From the NCBI GenBank assembly GCA_034769895.1, contig CM068367.1:121991927-122055926 (forward strand): DNA of 64,000 bases, written 5' to 3'. How positions within the stretch are numbered: the stretch's first letter is position 1; each line of letters begins with the position of its first letter. The position numbers and the translations under genes were made by a program. Of this stretch, positions 21,251 through 33,800 are shown piece after piece. Under the pieces are notes generated by a model. That model was given only the letters and a program-made list of their open reading frames with translations. It made no database searches and had not been told where the DNA came from. Source of the DNA: Magicicada septendecula. Lineage: Eukaryota; Arthropoda; Insecta; Hemiptera; Cicadidae.

Positions 21251-24065
21251 TTTGAAGCCTGGTAAAATGGAAGAGGTAAAGCATTCTATCATAAAGGCAG
21301 AGCTTAATATATTAGGTGTCTGCGAGACAAGATGGGGAGGATGTGGTGATTTCGTATCAGGTGATTTCAGAATTATTTACAGTAGAAAGGAAGAACCGGG
21401 AAGAAATGGAGTAGCATTGTTCTTAAGAGGTGAATGGAAGAGTAGTGTCTTGAATACATGCCACAGTAGTGATAGATTACTGATGATAAAACTTAGGGCA
21501 GAGCCAGTTGATTTGTGTATAATTATGGTGTACTTTCCAACAACAAGTAGTAAGGATGAAGATATAGAATTAATGTATGAACAGATTGAAGAGTTGCTCA
21601 AGATAATAAAGAAAGACGATAATGTAGTTATAATGGGCGACTTTAATGCATCTATTGGTGCTAACAGTAGTCAAAAATGTACCGGGAAGTTTGGTTTGGG
21701 GAACATCAATGCACGAGGGGAAAGGTTACTTGAGTTTTGTGAGCAGTATGAGATGATCGTCACAAACACATGTTTTGAAGTCCCCAAAAGACGACGATAC
21801 ACTTGGAAAGCACCGGGGGATGTTAGGAGGCATCAGATCGATTATATTCTAGTCAGACAAAGATATAAGAACCAAGTCAAATCTAGTCATTCATATCCTG
21901 GTATGGATATAGATAGTGACCATATTCCCGTTATGGCCAAGTGCAATATTAAATTTAGGAAATTCAGGAAATCTAAACAAAAGAACTGGTGCTTAGAAAA
22001 ACTGACCGATGACAAAATAGTAAAAGAATTGGAAGAGAAGACAGACATGTTGATGGAAGGAAGGCCAAGTTGGGAGGAAGTAACAGATGGAATAATTGCA
22101 ACAGCACAGCGTGTTCTAGGGAAGAGAAAGTTAGAACCACGGAAACCGTGGATGACACAGGAAATGTTGGATCTAATAAGGAGGCGTAATAAGCTGAGAA
22201 ATAAGGATTATCAGGAGTACAAGAGAATAAAAAATCAGATTACCTCTATGTGTCGCATTGAAAAAGAAAATTGGATGAAACAACTAAGTCTTGAAATAGA
22301 AGATGATTTCAGTAGAGGAAAATGTGATAAGGCATATTTAAGGATAAAATCGTTACAGTTGAAGCATAAGACTCGAAGTAATGTTGTTAAGGATAAAAAT
22401 GGTAAAATACTTTTCGAAAATGATAAGGTCAGCGAGCGTTGGAAGGAGCATATAGAGGAACTATATGACGGGGAAGCTGTGGTAGTCACGCAGGAGTTTC
22501 TAGAAAATGAGAATGCTGTAGATAGAGATATGGTAGGACCGCCAATTAGCAGGGTGGAATTCGATTATGCCCTTAAAGGTCTGAGTATGAAAAAAGCGAC
22601 AGGGCCTGACAGTCTACCAGCAGAGCTTTTGAAAAATGTAGGAGAGAGAACGAAAGACCAGCTATTTCGAATAATTAATGGGTGCTATGAAGAGGGAGTA
22701 TTGCCAGTTGATTTCATTAAAAGTAGAACAATCACAATACCAAAGAAAGGTAAAGTAGACGACTGTGCTAATTATAGAACGATAGCCTTAATATCTCATG
22801 CTGCTAAGATTTTGCTGAACATAGTGAAGAACAGACTGGAAGGAAAGATTGATCACACTTTGGAGGAGGATCAGTTTGGATTTAGAGCAGGTAGAGGAAC
22901 CAGAGAAGCAATCTTGGCTCTGCGGCAGATCTTGGAGAGGAGAATTGAAGTGAATAGGAAAACCTATTTAGTATTTGTGGATCTCGAGAAGGCGTTCGAC
23001 AATGTTGATTGGAAGCTGTTGTTTCAAACTATGAGGAAGTCAGGACTTGACTGGAAAGTTAGAAGGGTAATCTTCAATATTTATAGGTTGCAAAGTACTG
23101 AAATAGACATAAATGGATGTAAAAAGGAAGCAATAATAAGAAGAGGGGTAAGACAAGGTTGCCCACTGTCACCGTACTTGTTTAATTTGTTTATAGAAGA
23201 TGTTGTAACTCAGATGAAAAGGAGTTCTAGGGGAATTAAAATAAATGGGAAACAGATACACAGTATTCGCTTCGCAGATGATATTGTACTGATGGCTGAC
23301 TCAGAAAAGGATATGACCCGAATGTTAGGTACGTTTAACAAAATTCTTCACGCTTGGAGATTGAGGATAAATGTTAAGAAAACTAAAATAATGGTTGTAA
23401 GTAAAAAAAGAGAAGACATTAAATCAACCATTATGTTGAACAACACAATATTGGAGCACGTTACTGAATTTTGTTACCTGGGTAGCATAGTTACAAGTGG
23501 GAATAAGTGTCTGGCAGAGATTAAGAGGAGAGTAGCTCTGGCAAAACAAGCATTCCAGGGCAAAAGGAACTTATTAACAAGCAACCATATTAGTATTGAA
23601 ACAAGGAAAAAGTTTGTTAAGGTATTTGTATGGAGTGTTTTAACTTACGGGTGTGAATCGTGGACCTTAGGGAAGGTGGAGAGTGACAGACTTCAGGCAA
23701 TGGAGATGTGGATTTGGCGGAGAATGACCAAAACTAGTTGGACAGATAGGAAGACGAATGAACAGATCTTAGAGGAAATAAATGAGAATAGAACACTGCT
23801 TAGGAGTATAGAGGTGAGGAAGATTAAGTTGATAGGGCATGTGATCAGACATAGTGCTTTTTTAACTAACATCTTTGAGGGCAAAGTAGTGGGGAAGAAG
23901 CCCAAAGGAAGACCAAGAACTGCATACTTCCGCAGCACAATGAGTGTCGTGAATAGACGGTCCTATAAAGAAATGAAGAATAAAGCAAGGGATAGAGTGA
24001 CGTGGCTACAGCGACAAGGCATTGCCTTTAGGAGTTAATAATAATTACATTTCATTATTAGTCGG
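21251..24065 (+). mobile_element. RTE-type non-LTR retrotransposon, slightly 5'-truncated
   Basis: Contains one long polyprotein frame (see CDS) followed by a very short AT-rich 3' tail with TAA/ATT repeats. Similarity begins abruptly at the 'LKPGKM' block, which in full-length relatives is preceded by the WNVRTL endonuclease strand; this is a minimal 5' truncation. No target duplication could be fixed. Confidence 0.8.
21252..24038 (+). CDS. RTE polyprotein: APE endonuclease and reverse transcriptase
   Basis: 928 residues without a stop. The frame opens at TTG; the first ATG is at 21267. Residues ~15-235 are an APE-type endonuclease: ICETRW-like catalytic Glu (VCETRWG, 23-29), GDFN (129-132), HQIDYILV (194-201) and the SDH catalytic end (222-224). 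Residues ~440-720 are the reverse transcriptase: TGPDSLPAELLK, FVDLEKAFDNVDW (motif A, near 575), RQGCPLSPYLFNLF (motif B) and FADDIVLMA (motif C, near 673). The C-terminus has YLGSIV, LTYGCESW, WIWRRM and KGRPRT, the pattern annotated as 'craniofacial development protein 2-like' in RTE/BovB relatives. The protein nicks target DNA and reverse-transcribes its own RNA. The first endonuclease strand, with its conserved Asn, is missing, so the nuclease is probably defective although the rest looks intact and young. Confidence 0.9.
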   Translation: MKPGKMEEVKHSIIKAELNILGVCETRWGGCGDFVSGDFRIIYSRKEEPGRNGVALFLRGEWKSSVLNTCHSSDRLLMIKLRAEPVDLCIIMVYFPTTSSKDEDIELMYEQIEELLKIIKKDDNVVIMGDFNASIGANSSQKCTGKFGLGNINARGERLLEFCEQYEMIVTNTCFEVPKRRRYTWKAPGDVRRHQIDYILVRQRYKNQVKSSHSYPGMDIDSDHIPVMAKCNIKFRKFRKSKQKNWCLEKLTDDKIVKELEEKTDMLMEGRPSWEEVTDGIIATAQRVLGKRKLEPRKPWMTQEMLDLIRRRNKLRNKDYQEYKRIKNQITSMCRIEKENWMKQLSLEIEDDFSRGKCDKAYLRIKSLQLKHKTRSNVVKDKNGKILFENDKVSERWKEHIEELYDGEAVVVTQEFLENENAVDRDMVGPPISRVEFDYALKGLSMKKATGPDSLPAELLKNVGERTKDQLFRIINGCYEEGVLPVDFIKSRTITIPKKGKVDDCANYRTIALISHAAKILLNIVKNRLEGKIDHTLEEDQFGFRAGRGTREAILALRQILERRIEVNRKTYLVFVDLEKAFDNVDWKLLFQTMRKSGLDWKVRRVIFNIYRLQSTEIDINGCKKEAIIRRGVRQGCPLSPYLFNLFIEDVVTQMKRSSRGIKINGKQIHSIRFADDIVLMADSEKDMTRMLGTFNKILHAWRLRINVKKTKIMVVSKKREDIKSTIMLNNTILEHVTEFCYLGSIVTSGNKCLAEIKRRVALAKQAFQGKRNLLTSNHISIETRKKFVKVFVWSVLTYGCESWTLGKVESDRLQAMEMWIWRRMTKTSWTDRKTNEQILEEINENRTLLRSIEVRKIKLIGHVIRHSAFLTNIFEGKVVGKKPKGRPRTAYFRSTMSVVNRRSYKEMKNKARDRVTWLQRQGIAFRS

Positions 24066-24931
24066 GACCAATGTATGCACACCAGTCAAACTAAAGTTGC
24101 TGACACGTACGTTTCCATGAGAACTACTATTAATATTATTACCAGGTGGAAGATTCCAGTTATGTCTAGTCTAGGAAGACGCCTGACAGGTTTTTTTTAA
24201 GGTTTTTTACGCTTCAGCTGAATTTATTATGCCAAGATGTTTCAGCCAATCAGGAATTTAGTTTCATTTTATCATATCTTAGAGTGAGCAGAACAGGAGG
24301 AGGTGATAAACCAAATCGCTGCTGGTGGAAATCATTCCGGCATCACCGAGTTGGAATGCAAAAACTGCTGCGACTAGTTTATCACAAGTTGTTTTATTAA
24401 ATCAGTAAAATGACGATTGAAAGAAGCTACAAGCAGAAGACGCAGAAAGCGAACCGGCGGTCTTATCTGGTTTAATCTGGCGGAATCGGGTTTTCATAAA
24501 AATACATCACACTTCGTAAACGTTTGTGTAACAAGGCGTTCGATTGCTCTCAGCTCGTGCAAGTATTTAACCACTGTTAATTGTCAAGCGAGAGGAAGTG
24601 GAAGAGGTCAGTGAGCGAACAAACAATGTCAGATTATTGCCACAGTTACTTGACTGAGGACAGATGAATATAATTTACTGCCATTTAAGTATATTAAGTG
24701 ATTTATAGTTACCAGACTAACGATCAGTGCGTCATATAACTTCAATTCCCATTGACTGTTTCTGATCGTTCCCCCCTCGATACCTTATGCTAAAAGAAAA
24801 TAAGGATAAACTCGTTCATTTTTCGTTCTTATAAAGCAGTCCTTCGAAAGAGAGATAAAGCGTCCATCTTTACCTGTTACAAAGGATTTCAGTCTCCTAA
24901 GGAAACGAGCAATTTTTTTTTTTATCGTATT
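24066..24931. other. no gene recognised
   Basis: One 65-codon frame (24417-24614) without family resemblance. No repeat partner seen in this window. Confidence 0.45.
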
Positions 24932-25607
24932 TACTGTAGAGCCCCGATTTTTCGAGTTCCGGATTATCTGAGGTGCTTTTTCTTTATCTCACTTTTGTTA
25001 ATACAGAAACCGTACACGAAATAATCCACATGTGAAGATGTTACAAAAACAGATATTGAAGAATGGGTTAACAATGAGGAAATAAACGAATTTAGTCACC
25101 AAGAGATTATTAATGCAATTGGTGAAAAAAATTCGCATGCCAAAACGGAAGATTCGTTTGACGAAGAAAGTTCAACTCCCCGCATTTCATATGCGGACGG
25201 ATTGGAACTGGCGTTACAGTACGTAGAACAGCAACCAAAAGCTCAAGCACCTGACTTAATTTTATTAAAAGATGGAGAGCCATCGCAGCGAGGAAAAGAG
25301 CAAATACTACGCAGAAGCAGACAACCTTTTTTTTAAATAAAAAACTGAGTTTTTTCGCCGATATGATACTGTATTCGTATATATATAATTCAGTTTTTTC
25401 TAGTGTCCTATTTTTCTTCTACATTTATTTTAAACTGTAGGCCTACTAGGTTACGAAATTTAAAATTATAGCATTTTATTTTAAATAAACGTAGTAAAAT
25501 AATTAAACAAGATTTTTTTTTTCAATTTCCGGATTATCCAAATTTTTGATTATCCGATTTAGTTGTGGTCCAAATTAATTCGGATAAAATCGGGACTTCA
25601 CTGTATT
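24932..25607 (+). mobile_element. pogo/Tigger-type element, internally deleted
   Basis: Ends are inverted: ACTGTAGAGCCCCGATTTTTCG at left, and the complement of ACAGTGAAGTCCCGATTTTATCCG at right, both with the TTATCCGA-type inner phrase of pogo/Tigger TIRs and TA at the borders. Between them (25050-25335, plus) lies the acidic C-terminal tail of a Tigger/jerky transposase: IEEWVNNEEINE, YADGLELALQYVEQQ and a basic RGKEQILRRSRQ end. The DNA-binding and DDE domains are missing. It is a non-autonomous deletion derivative. Confidence 0.8.
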
Positions 25608-27154
25608 AAGTAAAATGAACTTTATCTAAATTAGTTTAATTAATTTGAATTAATTAACATTACGTTTGAGATAACTAAAATCAAATGAAATTGTCATCGC
25701 CTATCTTATGATTAATAGATGTGATTTTTTTGGGCTTCCATTTGTTTCATCACTTTGGACTGTAGAGTTGATCAAAGCTAGTCGTACGTTGTCACTTGCG
25801 CTGAACCGATTTCTTTGCTCGATTGTTTTTATCAATCGGCGGCTTTCAGTCTGATTATCGCCGCCCTTTATAAACTGGAGTAAAAGAATATGTATTTTGT
25901 ACATACATAAATTGGTAGCCTCACGGACCACGTTTGAGCTCCTCCCGGGCTCACCGGTTGGGAACAACTGCTATAAAGGAAACAAATTAGCCTACACTTA
26001 TAAACTCGTTCTTATTCTACATCCGATTTATTTTGGAAAATCGCATTATTTTTGTATTGCACACTTTAGAAAATAATGGCCATATACGATGGGAATTGAG
26101 GGCTGGAAGGAGTAGAATTTCGTCGCTACGAACTGGGCAATAATTGTTAGGAAAGAACAGTTGGGCAGTGATTGGAGAAGCATTTCATGTGTTACTGATG
26201 ATGATCATCATGACCATGGTATATTTATAAAATCATAACGAATTAAAGAAAGGTCACATTACCTCGTTCTCGTGTACTCACCCCGGACCGTGCTCACCAG
26301 TAAGTATGACACGTAGTAATTTGAATTCTCCATGAATATGCAATGATGTAATTAGTACCAGTCAGTAATTTCCGTATTGATTCTATTAGGCCTAAGTGTT
26401 TTTATAGTGCATTCGTTTTCATCAAAAGTACATACTTTTTACAGTAAACGTTGAGTTTACCGCTGTAAGGAAATGCATTTATGACTCACTTGAAAGAATT
26501 TAAATTTTCGGAATTTAAAACGGGTGTAAGTAAACAGCTCCTTTCCACTCATGCTGAATGTTTGTCTGTTTATCTTCTCTCACTTTCGCTCTCGCTCTGT
26601 CCCTTTCTCTTTCTCCGTCTGTCTTCTGACTCCCCCCCATATCTCTCTTAAGACTTACATATAACTTAGTTTTTATTACGTGAATGAGGACTCGCCCAAT
26701 CGGACAATCCCCACCATGGAGAATCAAGTGATTAGATTATGGATTCGCGTTCCGTTGAAGAACTATATTTTTACAATTGCCCAGCCTGAGGAGGTTAGCG
26801 TGGATATTACCAAATAAACTAAGTGTTCAATTCAAAGGAACACTATAAGCCCTTCTAAGGAAGCCCTTAACGAAACTAACAACACATGGATAACAACCCG
26901 AAGAAATTGTGAATTGTATTTGACCCGCTTATCAGTAAGAAGAATTACCACATGCACACAACCAACTTACAAAATCAAGACACACCGCCGGTTTTACCGT
27001 AAAGTTCTGTGAGTGGTTGCGTAGATATTTTTAAATCGTGATAACTGATTAGTGGTAAAGTTCATATTTTAATTAGTAGTTAAAATATGATCTATTTATA
27101 CCTTGCATACAATGTGCCAGAAATACAACTTCAAGATCTCAAATACTAAGACAT
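25608..27154. other. no gene recognised
   Basis: AT-rich with a CT-rich patch at 26570-26640. The minus-strand frames (25701-25967, 26515-26727) show no domain. Confidence 0.45.
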
Positions 27155-27745
27155 AAACAATGGTCTTCCTAGGGAAAACCCCTGTAAGAACAAAAATTGA
27201 AATTGATAATAGTGTTTTGGAGCAGGTATCACATTTTAATTATTTGGGATGTGATATCTCATATAGGAACGACAACGATATCGATATCGAGAGAAAGTTA
27301 AATAAAGTTATTCCTGTGGAACAATAAGACGACTATTGAAGAATAAAATGCAGAGGGAGACACAGCTGAAGTTCTATAAGGTCGTGGCTGTACCGATTTT
27401 AATGTACGGATGTGTAACGTGGACTCTCCTGCAAAAAGATATTTCAAAAATAAAGCCTCGGAAATGAAATTTTTAAGAGCAGTTAAGGGATGAAGTTTGA
27501 GAGATCATCTACGAAACGACGACATAAGGAAAGACCTGAAGTTACAGTCGGTTCTTGATAGAATAAAGGAATACAGCAGAACTGGAAGTCCCATGTGGAA
27601 CGCATGGTAGACACGCGTATACCTAAACAAGCGTTTGAATATAGGCTAGTGGGCATGAGAGATCGTGGAAGATTCTGGAGAAAATGGTCACAGACTATGA
27701 AGTCGGAACGGGCTGTAGCCCAAGCCACGTAGTGAAGAAGTAGTT
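27155..27745 (+). pseudogene. RTE-type reverse transcriptase, C-terminal relic
   Basis: Reads, across frame breaks: VLEQVSHFNYLGCDISY, RRLLKNKMQRETQLKFYKVVAVPILMYGCVTWTL, SEMKFLRAVKG, DIRKDLKLQSVLDRI. This is the post-polymerase part of an RTE-type protein, of the same subtype as 7050-7305 and 43460-43990. Several frameshifts and stops; the polymerase core is absent. Confidence 0.8.
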
Positions 27746-28190
27746 AAAATATGAATATATTCTTTGACATGCGCTGTAATATTGTACAGTATCAACGTGT
27801 TTGTGCCCACTTGCCATTAAACAGCGTACGTGTCTTATAGCGCGTTCACCGGTTTACTTGGGAAAGGAGTAACTAGCGGAATCTGTCGCGGGACACGTAA
27901 GCCTATTATGCTAATGGGAAGCTGACTGTACCGGCCGGCCGTGAGCTCAGGTAACATAACACCTCACAAACACAAAATGTGCTAATGATTATTATACATA
28001 TTTGTGAGCATAAATCGCACAGTATTTATTTAAGTGATTCACAATGTAGGTAGTCAGGTATAGACAGAAAATGTCTACCAATGATAATGCCTCTTTGTGT
28101 AAGACAGACTGGACAGTTATTCCGTTCCCTTTATGTCCTGCACTACTGCACGATGTTATAGATCATTATCCGTATAAAACGTGTTTAGAG
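27746..28190. other. no gene recognised
   Basis: Flank of the hAT element; nothing recognised. Confidence 0.4.
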
Positions 28191-29012
28191 CAGTGGTTCC
28201 TAAACTTTTCAGTCCGCCCCCCCCCAATAATTAAAAAACTCACGGACCCCGTCTGTGTTCTGAAATAAAACAAACAGTAAGTATGACAAACTCTTAAATT
28301 TTAATTAAAATCAAAATTTTCTTAACTTGCAAAATTATAATATTAATGATATCAAACGTACTTTAATGTGAACAACGAAGCTGCTTTTGAACAATTAGCT
28401 CTGCAATATTGGGTTTAATGTATGATAATTTCAATATTAAGCCACTCTCGACATCAAGTTTATTCCTGAACTTCGTATTCAAGTACGTGAGCAGGGAGAA
28501 TGCGGTTTCACACAGATAAGTAAAGGGAAACACAGTTAAACGCTTCAAAGTTTTTTTTTGCGAGTTCAGGATACCCAGTCATTACATATAACCAGAAGTC
28601 AGCTAGCAGTAATTGCGAAAACTGTAATTTTAATGTCAAATTGAAAGTTCAGGTGAATATTAAAGTTCAGTTAATAATGTCAAAAAACTGTCAGTTGAAA
28701 GTTCTGCCAATGAGTCTTCTTTTTGTACTGTAAGAGAGAGGCCTAGTCAGATCGGCTGACAAACAGGTCTGCTACACGACATGATTTAAAGACATTATTA
28801 AATCCCTTAGTTTGAAATTACTTTTACAATTACAATTAGTTTGAATCCCCCCCCCCCAAATACTGGAATCTTCTACTAATGGTTTTAAGATTCTAAAATT
28901 TAGATTTTGGAGCATAAAAAATCGGAGAAAATTACGGTATATTCTAATTTTGGTTAAAAATGTCTGCGGACACCCTGAAACATTATCGCGGACCTCACTT
29001 TGGGAACCACTG
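28191..29012 (-). mobile_element. hAT element with partial target duplication
   Basis: Starts CAGTGGTTCCTAAACTTTTCAG and ends TTTGGGAACCACTG, the classic hAT terminus 'CAGTGGTTCCCAA'. The 8 bp outside each end are GTTTAGAG and GTTTACTC, matching at six of eight, as expected of an aged hAT duplication. Poly-C/G runs near both ends are also usual for these. 822 bp; contains the end of a transposase gene on the minus strand. Confidence 0.85.
28366..28600 (-). pseudogene. hAT transposase C-terminal (dimerisation) relic
   Basis: The minus strand reads DFWLYVMTGYPELAKK, then after a frame change FPFTYLCETAFSLLTYLNTKFRNKLDVE and KPNIAELI, the hATC dimerisation region (TYLCExxFSxLxxIKxKxRNRLxVE). 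This resembles transposase-derived proteins of the ZBED5/FAM200 kind. One frameshift lies in a poly-T tract at 28551. The N-terminal zinc finger and catalytic residues are gone. Confidence 0.8.
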
Positions 29013-29943
29013 GTTTACTCCATGAGTAATGACTCAGAGAATTTAAGAGTATCTTGGATGAAGGAAACACCACACTTATTTTATTTTATAACCAATTAAG
29101 CCTATCAATGAAATTTTCGAGTTTTTTCAGAGCCATTTCAGACTCGGGTATAGATTGTCATTAGCGCTTAATGACAATATTAATATTAGTACAGGATATT
29201 TTACACGTTACAAATTCTTTTAAGAAACAGGCAACTAAAATAATTTTAAAACCGGAAATAATACTTGTTTAATTAAGTGTTATTTAAAAAATGGCTATGA
29301 TAGATTATGTAAATTTGAATTTGAATTTAACTGAAGGACTTTTGGCATAGATTATTTTTTCTGAGATGGCAAAAGTCCGTTAATTAAAATTAAAATTTAA
29401 ACAATTACGTGTTGTAACCAATCGAGTAGAATTTAATTTCAAACACGGCATTAAACTCGTAGCATTTCGTGTAGGCCATTTCTGTGAGTACCTGTACCAA
29501 CTGGGAAAAGTATCGATACACGATGCTTGTAGGGCTCGTGCGTACAATGAGTGAAGAAAGTGAACGTTGGAGAGAGTGATTAGCCTGTTGCATGTGATCA
29601 TGCTCACGTCCACATCGTAGCGCGCGCGCGCGCGCGTGTTCCATGCAGTAAAGTCGCTAGACAACTTTTATTTTTGTCAGCAGATTGTCTTTCATCGAAC
29701 CGTGCAGGATTGGTCTTCATTGAGAATTTCTCTTTGTTTTCCACCTTGTGTCTGTCGAAGCAACAAAATACGAAGTCTGTAAATTAAGTAATGAGACTAA
29801 TCATATAGCAGTCAATATGGCAACACTGTAAGGTTTCCACTAACACAGATGGTTAGATAAACAGCTGATTGATATTGAGTATTAATATTTTTTGTGTATT
29901 GTTGCCGTGTGAAACGTAAACAAGCTTATCGTGAAGTGAGATT
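29013..29943. other. no gene; (GC)n microsatellite at 29619-29637
   Basis: A 17-19-base GC-alternating tract is the only distinct feature. Confidence 0.5.
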
Positions 29944-30483
29944 TTGTTGTCCGTTATAAAAATGAGTGACATCAATTATGAACAACGTTGTGCAATCAAG
30001 TTTTGTGTTAAACTCGGTCACGATGCGACTGAGACTTTTACAGAATTGACAAAGGCGTATGAAGCTTTGTCAAGAGCACAGGTTTTCAGATGGTTTAAAG
30101 CATTTTCAGATGGCCGGGAATCAGTTAAGGATGATCCACGCTCTGGAAGACTGTCAACGTCGAGAACTGACAACAGTGTTGATTGAATCCAGGGACTTGG
30201 TGCGATCTGCCGTCGATTAACCGTCAGAATCGTCTCAGAACAATTAAATTTGAACCACACTACAGTTTATCAAATTTTGACAAACGAATTAGGAATGAGA
30301 AAAGTTTGTGTGAAATTGGTCCCAAAAAGTCTCTCTCTTGAACAGATAGACAATAGGATGGAGGTGTGCCGTGATCTTCTAGGACGAATTGAAAATGATC
30401 CTGATTTTCTAAAAAATGTTATTACTGGTGATGAATCATGGGTCTTTCAGTACGATTCAGAAACAAGGAGTGGAACATGTTAG
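29944..30483 (+). pseudogene. mariner transposase, 3'-truncated
   Basis: Starts at MSDINYEQR and gives the mariner N-terminal helix-turn-helix (FCVKLG, AYEALSRAQVFRWFKAF, DGRESVKDDPRSGR), one in-frame TGA (30184-30186), then in the same frame the second helix-turn-helix (LNLNHTTVYQIL, LGMRKVCVKLVPK) and FLKNVITGDESWVFQYD, which contains the first catalytic Asp. Sequence homology stops right after this; the second and third catalytic Asp are absent. The TGA is the only disruption before the break, so the copy is fairly young but cannot act. Confidence 0.85.
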
Positions 30484-32007
30484 TCTATGTAATAGCCTAA
30501 TACCAGCAACAACAACAACAACAAAAACAACAAGCGGACCCACATCTAACAAACATTCGGAACACTACGGTTACTCGTTTAATTCCAGGCAGGCGTGGAC
30601 TCGATGCCTGTTTTGAAAATTATTATTTACGCTTGTACGGAAACAGGCCGTGTTTAGCATGCTGCGACATGCGTCTTCGGGTTTTTGCTTTTTTTCACCG
30701 CTTCCCGACTTATTTACTGCCTCGGAAGTAGGTTACGTAAGGGCGTATACGCTAAAGACGTCATAAATTAGATAGGAAACAACAGTGTAGTCCCTTGGTT
30801 TGCTTTTGAAACGTAAAGATAAAACATCACGAATCTCTTTGTCTCATCCCGAACGTGAACGGAATTCATTTTCACATGCGAGATAACGGTGTAGATAAAT
30901 AGCGGATTCTTCGTTACGCAGAATAGACAATAAATGTGGACAGAGCAGGGAAGTCGCGTGTAAACACCACGTGTACAGAAAGTAATTTTAGAATTATTTT
31001 TTGAAAGAAGTGTCATCGCAATATTTTTTATGGTAATGACGTAATTAGCATTTATAGATTAGTAGTTGCTAGATTAGTGAGCGTTTGAATCTTATCTGAT
31101 TAATAATTATGTACTATCAGCAGTTCACCTTTGCTACCGAACAAGGAATGTGCTGACGTATGCCTTTTGCACTGCACGCATCACTGTAATAGTACACATT
31201 TAAAATACGTTTGTTTAACCCAGTTTCGGTGTGACTTGACTGTCCCTAACAAGGTATTTCGTGTAGCAAATAAAAAAAACACACTGTTACAAAATATTCA
31301 ATAAATTACACTTACATATAAAGTACGAACGCTCAATCTAATACGCACAAAAAATTACAACTAAATACGTCTTCTGAACGTCTGAACAGTGTTTTCAGAA
31401 CTAGTAATACCCCACCAACACAAGCACGCACTATTATTCAGCAGCAGATCCCCCGCTCCTCGGGCGTCTCGGCAGCAAAACTGGTGTGCTTACAGTACTT
31501 ACATTTTACACTTTCTTACTAGTATTTCATATCTTAAAAAAAAAATACATGTGAACTTTATCTTATGAACAGCATAGCAGTGATCTGCTTTAACAACTGC
31601 TCTATAGCAGGAATTTCATGCTTTCACATGTTTTATACTTTACACTAACTGGAAAGCGTTAAAGAAAGTTGTCTTTTGTTTCCGTTTTGAATTAAAAAAA
31701 AAAAGAATTCAAAAAATCATTTCTGCAAATGATTCTGTCCCTAGAACAAAACCACTCAGTCGTTACCAAGTGGAGGGCACCGTTCCTGCCAGTTTGTTCT
31801 TGACACATTGAACAGTATCACTTTGTTTCCAACAAATATTAAACTGTGCCAGACGTGTAGCCGAGGATGGAGAACAATCGTACAAACACGATCATCACAT
31901 TCCCAAGGAACCAAACGAGGAAGACAGGAGAAGCGAAGGAGAGATAAAATCGTTAAATTTCTTTGGTATAACGTAGCCGCGGCTAACAGAGAACCCATAG
32001 AGTAGGA
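30484..32007. other. no gene recognised
   Basis: An (AAC)n stretch at 30509-30534 follows the mariner break. The rest has no domain or repeat partner that I could see. Confidence 0.45.
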
Positions 32008-32220
32008 GGGAAAGAATGAGAGAGGCTTATGTGTGGAGCTTTGACTCTTCGGCGGTGTTTCTGACGGTGTTTGGGTGACAGTGTTGCTGTTGGTCCATAA
32101 CTTCTATAGTGTTTATATACGGAGCGTATTTGATTTTGTGAAAGAGCATTCCGTATTGGGAAAATATTTATAAAATTTGTATTCCTCACGGTGGATAGTC
32201 ATCACAGGATTATACTTTTA
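32008..32220 (+). repeat. 210-bp direct repeat, copy 1
   Basis: GAGAGAGGCTTATGTGTGGAG to GATTATACT is repeated with about 95% identity at 34482-34692, same orientation, 2.47 kb away. No coding content recognised. Confidence 0.85.
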
Positions 32221-32453
32221 ACGATAATTATGCTAATTTATGCAAAAATTTAATTATTCAATTAAATTATAAAATGTGACTAGTTAATCTGATTATGCAA
32301 ATATTATTAATCAGTCTAATCACTGAATGTATCCATTACTAATTAGCATAAATAATGAGACTCTATATTTCGTTGTTATTAAAACAATATAAGAAAATTT
32401 ATCAAACAAATCAATTGACGTTAATGTCTTTTGCTATTAAGGTTTGGAACAAT

Positions 32454-32703
32454 AATGAACGCATAAAATATATATATATATATAACGAATAGAATGCTTG
32501 TTTATTACACATTACTCAAGTTAACTTCCGAAACATATATAAATCATTACCTGAAAATACATTCAGAAACATATAGAACATAAATCACAATACAAATCTG
32601 TCTTCGTTGATGGCTGAAAACATAACATACAACATGACATAGATAAACATACACAAAACATAGACAAATCAAATATTATTCACCCTAAACTAATGCGTTC
32701 ATT
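32454..32703. mobile_element. small MITE with AATGAACGCAT termini, copy 2
   Basis: Starts AATGAACGCAT and ends ATGCGTTCATT. Inverted relative to 9796-10015. Contains a short (TA)n. Confidence 0.6.
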
Positions 32704-33800
32704 ATGTGTCTCAGATGAGTAGCTTTTATATTCATAATATATTTTAACATTATCTTTACTAAATGATTATACAATTTCTCAAAGGTGTTGGTTCTTGGAA
32801 AAGAGACAGAGCAGCAGTATTATTATAATATTAAAATCATGAAGACTTAACTTGACATTTTAGAATATCCAATAATCCATCGGTGAAATTTCCTGCTTAC
32901 TGGTGACTCCATGTGTGCTCGCTCCTTTGATTGGATGTTTTCACTATCACTTTGAAGCTTGCGATGAGAATTCACTCGCGGCGTACGTGGTGTGGTGTTG
33001 ATGTAACCCGTCTTTACTAACAGTTTATAGAGTTCTGTGTCGTGTAGATACAACCATCTTTAGTGGGTTGTGTTCAAATAAAATTTCTATTACAAAGATG
33101 CTTCATCTAACTGTTCATGTTCTACTTAGCTTGGTCGTGAATGTGCGTTATTTTATACACTTGTGTTTATGAATATTGAGTTCTCTTATCGTTCATGAGT
33201 CTGCACAACTAGAATAATTAAGTCTGAATCAAGTTAAGTTTATGATACGAATCACAATGTCCGAAGTTGATACACAAAAGTTCTGTTATTGAGATGTAAC
33301 TTCACTTGTTAAAAGTTTCTAAGTTCCATAATGTCGAATAATGAATAATACTTTAAAGTTTATAGTACTGAACTCGAAAGTATATCGATACTTAGATAAC
33401 TTCGCACGTTCAAAAGTTAAAGTAACTAAGTAAATAAACTGCGCAATACTGAGATAAAATTTTATAAGACTGAGGTAAAATTGTGTAGAACTGAGTTAAT
33501 AAAACTGAGCACAAAATTGTATGAGACTGAGAGCCTCGTGTACTCTGCAAACGGTTTTCATCAAACGTTTTCTACCACAATGCAATCTTCTGCCTTCCAC
33601 GCCTTCGGTTGATCCTGATAGGTTCCAGACTTACCCTCTCCTGGGTCACATGTTCCTTCCACTTTGATGTTCTTTGGTTTTCGACTCTCTGATTTGCTGC
33701 CCTGGTTGCCATGACAACAGTCCTCTCCACTTACTTCTTTGGAAGATGCTAACCTCTGGTTGGCTGTTGAACATCCCCTGAAGTACACAGCTAAGGACAT
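32704..33800 (-). repeat. possible old LTR-like repeat, inverted relative to 8560-9795
   Basis: Read on the minus strand it follows the same order of phrases as 8560-10015 (CTCAGTCTxA, GTGCTCAGTTT, then CTGTCTCTTTTCCAAGAACC, then the MITE). Strongly diverged. The short minus-strand frame at 33561-33800 has no recognised domain. Confidence 0.25.
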
